Assembly: GCA_964386465.1 (NCBI GenBank)
Contig: CAYLTU010000291.1
Span: 1 to 7,019, forward strand
From: GCA-2717185 sp964386465
GTDB lineage: Bacteria; Pseudomonadota; Alphaproteobacteria; UBA8366; GCA-2717185
DNA length: 7,019 bases
Reading direction: 5' to 3'
Under the pieces are notes generated by a model. That model had not been told where the DNA came from, ran no database searches, and was given only the letters and a program-made list of their open reading frames with translations. Positions within the stretch are counted from its first letter, which is position 1. Every line of letters begins with the position of its first letter. This document shows positions 1 to 7,019 of this stretch, piece after piece. Both the position numbers and the translations under genes were made by a program.

Positions 1-1567
<1,567 letters not shown>

Positions 1568-1577
1568 GGCTCAAGCG

Positions 1578-1585
1578 CCCTCCCT
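1578..1585 (-). promoter_or_regulatory. Ribosome binding site of acs
   Basis: The minus strand reads AGGGAGGG, ending ten bases before the ATG at 1567. The GGAGG core sits eleven bases away, slightly longer than optimal. It supports the chosen acs start. Confidence 0.6.
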
Positions 1586-1680
1586 GGCCGGTTCGATTAT
1601 TGCGGCGCGATCATATCGCCGCCTTTAACAGCGTTCTATGCTTCATATTGTCATATTCTAAAACCGATACAAGCGACAGC

Positions 1681-1686
1681 AGGGAG
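1681..1686 (+). promoter_or_regulatory. Ribosome binding site of the creatininase-family gene
   Basis: AGGGAG lies eight bases before the ATG at 1695, a good Shine-Dalgarno match at good spacing. It decides the start in favour of 1695. Confidence 0.7.
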
Positions 1687-1694
1687 CGCAACCC

Positions 1695-2468
1695 ATGCAG
1701 CTGCAATTGGCGACCTGGCCCGAGGTGGAGGCCTATCTGGAGACATCGCGCGGCATCATCGTGCCCATCGGCTCGACCGAACAGCACGGGCCTACCGGCC
1801 TGATCGGCACGGACGCCCTGACCGCGGAATTCATCGGCCGCCGCCTGGGCGAGGAAATAGGCGTGCTCGTGGCGCCGACGATCTCCGTCGGCATGGCGCA
1901 GCACCATATGGACTTCACCGGCTCCATCACCTTCCGGCCCTCGACCCTGATCATGGTGGTGCGGGATATCGTCGTCTCGCTGGCGCGGCACGGATTCGAC
2001 CATTTCTTCTTCGTCAACGGCCACGGCGGCAACATCGCGCCGGTCAGCGCGGCGTTCAGCGAGATCCACGCCGAACTGGCGGAAGCGGCGGCAATGCGCG
2101 GCGTCGGCGCCAACAAGATGCCGGCGGAAGTGTTTTGTTCGCTCGCCAACTGGTTCGCCCAGCCGACGGTGGCGAAATTGCGCGACGAGATGTATGGCGA
2201 CAAGGAAGGCAGCCACGCGACACCGTCGGAAGTGTCGGTCACCTGGTACGCCTATCCGGAACAGCAGCGCGATGCGCCGCTCGGCGACATCGCGCCGGTC
2301 GAGCGGCCCTTCCAGGGCGCGACCGACTACCGCCGGCTCTATCCCGACGGCCGCATCGGCGCGGACCCGTCGCTGTCGACGCCGGAGGATGGCGAGAAAC
2401 TGGTCGCCGCCGCCGTCGCGGACCTCGGCGAAACCTACCGTAAATTCCTGCAGGCCGGGCCGAATTAG
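1695..2468 (+). CDS. Creatininase-family metal-dependent amidohydrolase
   Basis: A 257-residue cytoplasmic protein of the creatininase / creatinine amidohydrolase family, which also includes MftE-type peptidases and the archaeal FAPy deformylase ArfB. Family members use two metal ions to open an amide or cyclic amide. Seen directly: PIGSTEQHGP (residues 24-33) with the likely ligands E29 and H31; D40 in GTDAL; the HHMDFTGSIT segment (70-79), equivalent to the usual eHxxFPGT motif; NGHGGN (108-113) with H110; and SHATPSEVS (173-181) with H174 and E179, in the position of the family's HAGExETS. The NGHGGN form, rather than the NGHYEN of Pseudomonas creatininase, argues against a true creatinine hydrolase. 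There is no signal peptide. Length is normal for the family. It is followed after 15 bases by a histidine phosphatase, so the two are probably co-transcribed. Family assignment is firm; the substrate is unknown. Confidence 0.93.
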   Translation: MQLQLATWPEVEAYLETSRGIIVPIGSTEQHGPTGLIGTDALTAEFIGRRLGEEIGVLVAPTISVGMAQHHMDFTGSITFRPSTLIMVVRDIVVSLARHGFDHFFFVNGHGGNIAPVSAAFSEIHAELAEAAAMRGVGANKMPAEVFCSLANWFAQPTVAKLRDEMYGDKEGSHATPSEVSVTWYAYPEQQRDAPLGDIAPVERPFQGATDYRRLYPDGRIGADPSLSTPEDGEKLVAAAVADLGETYRKFLQAGPN

Positions 2469-2483
2469 GCGACCGGCGCCGCG

Positions 2484-2951
2484 ATGCTGAACCGCTGTCT
2501 GTTCTATTACCTGCGGCACGGTGAAACCGACTGGAACCGCGAGCGGCGTCAGCAGGGACAGACCGACATCCCCCTGAACGATACCGGCCGGGCGCAGGCG
2601 CGCGCCACCGCCCGGCAGCTGGCCGATTGCGGCATCGCGACGATCTGTACCAGCCCCTTGAAACGGGCCCGCGAAACGGCGGAAATCGTCAACCGGTCGC
2701 TGCAAGCGGAACTTGTCGTCGTCAACGGCTTGGTCGAGTGCAACTGGGGCGTCGGCGAAGGCCGGGTCAACGACGGCTGGTACGAAGATTGGCGCGACGG
2801 CGGTTTTCTGGAAGGTGCCGAAGCGCACACCGAATTCGTCGCCCGTTCGCTTGCCGCGATCAACGAGGCGCTCGAATATCCCGGTCCCGTCCTGATCGTC
2901 GGGCATGGCGGCGTCTACCGCGCGGTCAAGATTCACGCGCGGCTCGACATG
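2484..2951 (+). CDS. Histidine phosphatase family protein, 3' end lost in assembly gap
   Basis: Member of the phosphoglycerate-mutase-like (histidine phosphatase) superfamily, which removes phosphate from small molecules through a phosphohistidine. 156 residues are visible of about 190-210 expected. Seen directly: the catalytic YLRHGET motif (residues 9-15) with R11 and H12 as nucleophile; QGQTDIPLNDTG (24-35); TSPLKRARETA (56-66) with phosphate-binding R61; the acid E85 in LVECNWGVGEG; and the second catalytic histidine H141 in IVGHGG. The full catalytic set is therefore present, and a working phosphatase (GpmB/CobC-like) is more likely than a mutase. The segment at 95-107 is unusually rich in Trp and Gly. 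The gene starts 15 bases after the stop of the creatininase-family gene, with no strong ribosome binding site, which suggests translational coupling or reinitiation. The reading frame breaks at the N run, so the C-terminus, normally the last helix and strand, cannot be seen. The substrate is unknown; alpha-ribazole phosphate is one possibility, but nothing here supports cobalamin synthesis. Confidence 0.92.
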
Positions 2952-3051
2952 NNNNNNNNNNNNNNNNNNNNNNNNNNNNNNNNNNNNNNNNNNNNNNNNN
3001 NNNNNNNNNNNNNNNNNNNNNNNNNNNNNNNNNNNNNNNNNNNNNNNNNNN
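2952..3051. other. Assembly gap (100 N)
   Basis: Exactly 100 undetermined bases, the common placeholder for a scaffold gap of unknown size. It interrupts two convergent genes: the histidine phosphatase from the left and the RND pump from the right. Any terminators or extra genes between them are hidden. Reading frames that appear to cross it are meaningless. Confidence 0.99.
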
Positions 3052-5786
3052 GCCATCAGTCCGACCAGCATGACCAGTCCGATCTGGCTGTAGATGTTGA
3101 GGGTCGTGCCGGTCAGCTTCAGCGCGAAGACCGCCGCCGCCAGACCGAACGGCACGGTCAGCACGATGACCAGCGCGCTCAGCACGCTCTCGAACTGCGC
3201 GGCCAGGACGAGCAGCACGACGAGCACGGCGATCGCGAAGGTTATCGCGACGTCATTGGAGGTGTCGTCCAGCGTTGCCGCCTCGTTGATGAAGCGCAGG
3301 CCGATGCCGGGTGGCAGGACATCGTTGGCCAGGGTTTCGACGGCAACCATGGCCTCGCGCAGGGACACGCCGGGCGAAAGGTCGGAATCGATCTCGATGG
3401 CGCGCTTCTGTCCTGTGCGGTCGAGCTCCGCCGCGATGCCCGCTTCCTCCAACGTGACGAAGGCGGAGAGCGGCAGCAGTTCGCCATTGCCGGCGCGGAC
3501 GAACAGATTGTGCAGGTCGCGCGGGTCGTCGATGGCGCCGCTGGCGGACTCGATCTGGATCGGGATCGAGCGGTCGTTGACGTTGAGCTCTGTCACCTCC
3601 AGCCGCTCGACCATGGCGCGCAGGGTGGCGGAGATGGCGTCTACGGACACATTAAGGTCTCCCGCCTTGCGCCGGTCGACCCGCACGGTCAGCTGCGGCT
3701 GGGTCTGCTGGTATTCGATCTCGGGATCGTCGAGCTGCGGCGCGCGCTTGTGGATCGCCGTCAGGAAATCATCGGCCGCGGCGGCGATATCGGCGTAGTT
3801 CGGCCCGGTCAGGGCGAATTCCAGCTTGCCGCCGGCGCGCCGCAGATTGAGGCTGTTCGGCGTGCGGACGCGGGCCGTCGCGCCCGGGATCGCCTTCAGC
3901 GGCCCGCGCAAACTCTTGGCGATGTCGAGCTGGTTGCGCCGCGTCCCCCATTCGGTCAGCGGGGCGATGATGTAGTTCCGGTTGAGGTCCCAGCGCCCCA
4001 CGATCGAGAAGATGTTTTCGATCTCGCCCCGTTCGCGCAGCGGTTCGAGCAGGGCCTCCGCCTTGACCGCCTGCCGGTCCATGTAGTCGAGACTGACGCC
4101 GTCGGGCCCTTGCATCATGATGATGATGTCGCCGCGGTCCTCCTTCGGCAGCAGTTCCTCGTCGATGGTGCGGTAGATGTCCACCGCGGTCAGCGCCACC
4201 AGCGCCATGCCGCCCAGGACCAGCAGCCGGGCCTGCAAGGTGAATTCGAGGACGCGGCGGTAGGTGTCGCCCAGAATTCCACCGATCCAGGCGAGCGGCG
4301 CGGGCAGTTTCGTTTCGCTTTCCGGCAGGCGCGAGGCGAGCATAGGGCATAGCGACAGGGCGACGAAGGAGGAGATGGCGACGGCGATCGCCAGCACGAA
4401 GCCGAACTCGGTGAACAGCCGTCCGGCCATGCTGGGCAGGAAGGCGATCGGCAGGAAGACGGAGATCAGCGTTGCCGTCGTCGCCAGCACGGCGAAGAAG
4501 ACCTGCCGCGTGCCGACCACGGCGGCGGCCAGCGGTTGCAGGCCGAGCCCGCGCTGGCGCTGAATGTTCTCGATCACCACGATGGCGTCGTCGACGATCA
4601 TGCCGGTCGCCAGCACGATGGCGAGCAATGTAAGGATGTTGATCGAGAAACCGAGTAGGTAGATCGCCGCGACCGTGCCGACCAGGGCCACGGGGATCGT
4701 CACGGCGGGCAGCAAGGTCGGCCGCAGCGCCCCCATGAACAGGAAGATCACCGCCACCACGACGCCGACGGCGATGGCCAAGGTGGATATGACCTCGCGG
4801 ACGGAACTGCGGATGAATCGGGCATCGTCGGAAATCTTGACGACCTCCGCGCCTTTGAGCCGGCGGTTCAGGCGGGCGATTGTCTTGTCGACCGCGTCGG
4901 AGATCTCGATCGTGTTGGACTTCGCCCGCCGGATGATTCCGAGCCCGACCACCTTGCGGCCGTTCAGCATGCTGTTGTTGAGCGGATCGGCGGGGCCGTA
5001 GAAGGCTTGCGCGACGTCGCCCAACCGCGTGTCGCCGCGCAGCGCCAGGGACTCGACGTCGCCGGGCCGCCAGACCTTCGCGTCGGCGCGGACCAGCAGC
5101 ATGTGGTCGTCCGACTTGAAACTGCCGGCGGGAATATCGAGGCTCGCCCCGCGCACGACCCGCGCCACATCGTCGACCGCCAGGCTGTAGCGGGCCAGCT
5201 TCATCGGATCGACGACGATGCGAAGGACCTCCTCCTGGCGGCCGAACAGGATGACCGTCGCGACGCCTTGTATGCCGGAAAGTTCGCTCGACACGTCGTC
5301 TTCGGCCAGCCGGGTCAGCGCGTCCTGCGGCAAGCGGTCGCTGACAAGGGCGAGGCGGATGATCGGCCGCGAATCGACGTCCGCCTTGGTCACCGTCACG
5401 TCCTCGACGCCTTCCGGCAGCCGCCGTTCGATCGCGGCCACCGCCTCGCGCACGTCGTTCGCCGCCACGTCGAGATCGACATTCGTCGCGAACTCGGCGC
5501 GGACCCGCATATTGTGTTCCTCGCTGGCCGCGTTGATCGTCTTGACGCCGTTCACGCGCGCGACCGCGCCCTCAAGGACACTGGTGACTTCGGCGTCCAT
5601 GGTTTCCGGCGACGCGCCGTCGAAGAAGGCCCGCACCATGACGACCGGCCGGTCCACGTCCGGCAGCTCACGGACCTCGACGCCCAGGATCGCGGCCAGG
5701 CCGGCGATCACGATAAGCAGGTTCAGGACGACGATCAGAGTGGGACGGCGCACCGCCAGCGCGGGCAGGCCGCTGAAGTTCGGCAT
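3052..5786 (-). CDS. RND efflux pump inner-membrane subunit (AcrB/MexF-like), 3' end lost in assembly gap
   Basis: Proton-driven exporter of the hydrophobe/amphiphile efflux (HAE1) RND family, which forms the trimeric inner-membrane part of a tripartite pump. 911 complete codons are visible of about 1020-1050. Seen in order: TM1 (about 15-37) after a short cytoplasmic start, PNFSGLPALAVRRPT; the first periplasmic porter region, with FFDGASPETMDAEVT and the later VDPMKLARYSLAVDDV; TM2-TM6 (about 325-490) with GMIVDDAIVVIEN, whose D399-D400 correspond to the AcrB proton-relay pair D407/D408; TM7 (about 515-535) followed by ELLPKEDRGD (about 540-550); the second porter region; and TM8-TM9 (about 845-895). 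The sequence stops inside TM10 at GLVMLVGLM plus GC, which can only encode Ala, just before the expected conserved lysine (AcrB K940). The start is ATG at 5786, overlapping the adaptor stop by one base. Substrates cannot be predicted; drugs, solvents or metabolites are all possible. Confidence 0.96.
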
Positions 5787-6877
5787 TACGACGCCGACTT
5801 CTTTTTCGGGGCAGCCTCGCGCGGCGCGGCCTTCACCTTGCGACCCGGACGCAAGCCCTGCACCCCTTCGACGACGATGATATCGCCCTTCTTCAGGTCG
5901 CCGTCGACCAGCACCCGGCCGCCTTCGCGGCGCACCACCTTGACGTAGACCTTGCCGACCTTGCCGTCGACGACCCGCCAGACATAGGCGCCATCGCGGC
6001 TCCACAGCACCGCCACCTCGCGGATCGCCGGATAGCGCAAACCGGCGATCTCCACATTTACCGCGAAGGAGGTGCCTGGCCTGACCGTGTCTTCCTTGTT
6101 GGCGATCTGGGCGCGAATCCGCAGCGACCGCGTGACGGGGTCGATCCGGCTGCCCATCGCCGACACGATTCCGGTGAACGTCCGGTCCGGCAGGGTCCAG
6201 GCGGTCATCGCCACGAGGTCGCCCGGCCGGACGCGCGCCGCGGCATCCTCGGAAATACTGAATTCCACGAACAGCGAGGAGCGGTCGTCGAGTGTCGCGA
6301 TCAGCGTGTCGGGCGTGACCCGGTCGCCGCGATCGATATCGGAAAGCCCGATGACACCGGCGAAGGGCGCGAAGACGGTGCGGTCTTTCAAGGTTGCTTT
6401 CGCCTGCGACAGGCGGAGTTCCGCGCTCTCCAGCTCGGCGACGGCGGTATCGAGCCGGGCCTTGGCCACGGTTCCCGACGGGGCCAATTTCTTGAGCCGC
6501 TTCATTTGGCGCGCGGCTTCGTTCGCCGCGACTTGGGCCAAACGCACGGCGAGACGTTGGTCCTCGTCGTCGAGACGCAGCAGCACCTGTCCCGCCTTTA
6601 CCTTCTGTTCCGCTTCGAAATTGACTTTGACGACTTCGCCGGAAACGGAAGGGTAAAGGTCGGCCGATTGCAAAGACCGGCCGGTGCCGATGGCCTGGAG
6701 GATTCGCTTGTCGGTCGCCAGCGCGACCGGCTCGACGAGGACGAGCGTCGCTTTGGCGCGCCGCGGCTTGGCCTTGTCGCGCGCGACGGCGCCTTCCTGT
6801 TCGGCGAACCACCACCAGCCGCCGGCCACCAGGGCGGCGATCGCAACGAGCCAGAGGATTTGAAACGGCAGACGCAT
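5786..6877 (-). CDS. RND efflux periplasmic adaptor (membrane fusion protein)
   Basis: Adaptor linking the RND pump to an outer-membrane channel across the periplasm. It has 363 residues, normal for the family. Seen in order: an N-terminal hydrophobic segment (about 7-24, ending in WWWF) that looks like an uncleaved membrane anchor; no lipobox cysteine, so it is probably not a lipoprotein; first lipoyl half-motif with YPSVSGEVVKVNFEAEQKV and GQVLLRLDDED (about 70-107); an Ala/Lys/Leu/Glu-rich alpha-helical hairpin (about 108-165); second lipoyl half, APFAGVIG with DRGDRV (about 168-185); beta-barrel region containing VRPGDLVAM and RIDPVTRSLRIRAQI; and a C-terminal membrane-proximal domain with DGAYVWRVVDGKV. 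The last residues are basic (RKVKAAPREAAPKKKSAS). The start at 6877 has GAGG five bases upstream. It is the first gene of a two-gene operon with the pump, joined by TAATG. Confidence 0.96.
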   Translation of the reverse strand: MRLPFQILWLVAIAALVAGGWWWFAEQEGAVARDKAKPRRAKATLVLVEPVALATDKRILQAIGTGRSLQSADLYPSVSGEVVKVNFEAEQKVKAGQVLLRLDDEDQRLAVRLAQVAANEAARQMKRLKKLAPSGTVAKARLDTAVAELESAELRLSQAKATLKDRTVFAPFAGVIGLSDIDRGDRVTPDTLIATLDDRSSLFVEFSISEDAAARVRPGDLVAMTAWTLPDRTFTGIVSAMGSRIDPVTRSLRIRAQIANKEDTVRPGTSFAVNVEIAGLRYPAIREVAVLWSRDGAYVWRVVDGKVGKVYVKVVRREGGRVLVDGDLKKGDIIVVEGVQGLRPGRKVKAAPREAAPKKKSAS

Positions 6878-6882
6878 AGTGA

Positions 6883-6886
6883 CCTC
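6883..6886 (-). promoter_or_regulatory. Ribosome binding site of the efflux adaptor gene
   Basis: GAGG on the minus strand, five bases before the ATG at 6877 (GAGGTCACTATG). Reasonable match and spacing; it supports this start. Confidence 0.6.
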
Positions 6887-6909
6887 GCCGCGCCGCGACC
6901 CGCGTCAAA

Positions 6910-6931
6910 CCGATTTGTCGCGGTCAATCGG
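6910..6931. repeat. Inverted repeat, six-base arms (CCGATT / AATCGG)
   Basis: The perfect arms CCGATT (6910-6915) and AATCGG (6926-6931) flank a ten-base spacer, giving a 22-base dyad 33-54 bases upstream of the adaptor start. This spacing resembles operators bound by dimeric repressors, and it lies where it could cover the transcription start or the 5' leader. Six-base arms can arise by chance, so this is a candidate only. Confidence 0.35.
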
Positions 6932-6978
6932 GGCTAGCGCGCCCGAACCTACCGTAATTCACGTAGAAATCGGAACAA

Positions 6979-6997
6979 TTTCGTGTGACGCACGAAA
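6979..6997. repeat. Inverted repeat, seven-base arms; possible operator
   Basis: TTTCGTG (6979-6985), spacer TGACG, then CACGAAA (6991-6997): a perfect 19-base dyad about 100 bases upstream of the adaptor start. There is no T-run after it on either strand, so a terminator is unlikely; an operator for a dimeric regulator fits better. The regulator is not in the window and might be encoded just to the right. Confidence 0.45.
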
Positions 6998-7019
6998 GTG
7001 CCCGGTACACGGACGGTTA

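Larger units (their letters stand above)
1568..1694. promoter_or_regulatory. Divergent intergenic region between acs and the creatininase-family gene
   Basis: This 127-base region must hold the promoters for both outward genes. The central part (about 1620-1675) is clearly more AT-rich than the surrounding genes. On the minus strand a TATGAT (1610-1615) is a fair -10 box for acs, but the -35 positions upstream of it are poor. On the plus strand TTAACA (1625-1630) or TTGTCA (1648-1653) could be -35 boxes, but neither has a strong -10 at standard spacing. A perfect short inverted repeat, GCGAT-CAT-ATCGC (1607-1619), overlaps the TATGAT and could be an operator, but five-base arms are close to chance. 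I see no small ORF or RNA gene here. The promoter role is inferred from gene arrangement; the exact boxes are weak. Confidence 0.55.
6887..7019. promoter_or_regulatory. Upstream regulatory region of the efflux operon
   Basis: No coding sequence is convincing in the stretch between the adaptor's ribosome binding site and the right edge, and the part around 6950-6985 is relatively AT-rich. It must contain the operon promoter unless another gene of the operon lies to the right. Minus-strand candidates are weak: TTGTTC with TACGGT 16 bases later is the best spaced pair but matches the -10 consensus poorly. Two perfect inverted repeats lie here and are listed separately. Such arms commonly bind a local repressor (TetR, MarR or similar) in efflux loci, but no regulator gene is visible inside the window. 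Confidence 0.5.

Noticed and set aside
2474..2481. CGGCGCCG palindrome between the hydrolase and phosphatase genes
   Set aside because: Eight self-complementary G/C bases are expected often by chance at this GC content; there is no loop or T-run to suggest a terminator.
4114..4127. Short CAT/GAT trinucleotide run
   Set aside because: It encodes the Ile-Ile-Met-Met stretch of the pump after ELLPKEDRGD, a hydrophobic strand typical of the family, and is too short to be a meaningful repeat.
2484..4352. A 622-codon plus-strand frame continuing the phosphatase past the gap
   Set aside because: The part after the N run is antisense to the RND pump and rich in Asp, Gln, His and Arg, with no domain. 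Continuity through N is an artefact.
5007..5948. A 313-codon plus-strand open frame
   Set aside because: Antisense to the pump start and adaptor end, with shadow-type composition and no plausible ribosome binding site or motif.
1611..6908. A minus-strand frame open for about 1765 codons across most of the window
   Set aside because: It follows the pump frame only in its middle. Its first part is an out-of-frame shadow of the adaptor gene, it crosses 100 N, and its last part is antisense to the phosphatase and hydrolase. High GC keeps such frames free of stops.

Overview
The window is a GC-rich stretch of ordinary bacterial chromosome. The acetyl-CoA synthetase sequence, the RND pump, the codon use and the short AGGGAG/GAGG-type ribosome binding sites suggest a proteobacterium, most likely an alphaproteobacterium. 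That placement is inference from sequence style, not a phylogenetic result. A run of exactly 100 N at 2952-3051 marks an assembly join, so this is a draft or metagenome scaffold.

Layout. On the minus strand, 1-1567 holds the first 522 codons of an acetyl-CoA synthetase (acs), whose C-terminal lid domain lies beyond the left edge. A 127-base intergenic region separates it from a divergent plus-strand pair: a creatininase-family metal amidohydrolase (1695-2468) and, 15 bases later, a histidine (phosphoglycerate-mutase-type) phosphatase (2484 onward) that runs into the N gap. On the far side of the gap the minus strand carries a two-gene efflux operon read right to left: a periplasmic adaptor (membrane fusion protein, 6877-5786) and an RND inner-membrane pump (5786-3052, 3' end lost in the gap). 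The two genes overlap by one base (TAATG). The 142 bases upstream of the adaptor contain two perfect inverted repeats that are candidate operator sites.

How the genes work together. Acs activates acetate to acetyl-CoA for central metabolism. The adaptor and pump would form two thirds of a tripartite proton-driven exporter; no outer-membrane channel or regulator gene is visible. The creatininase-like hydrolase and the phosphatase look like a small two-gene operon acting on an unknown small molecule. Nothing ties the three groups functionally, and because the gap is of unknown true size, the pump side and the acs side may not be truly adjacent.

I found no convincing evidence of an undescribed system. 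The items most worth checking are the hydrolase/phosphatase pair, the operator-like palindrome upstream of the efflux operon, and the gap, which is too small to hold the missing ends of the two genes it interrupts.
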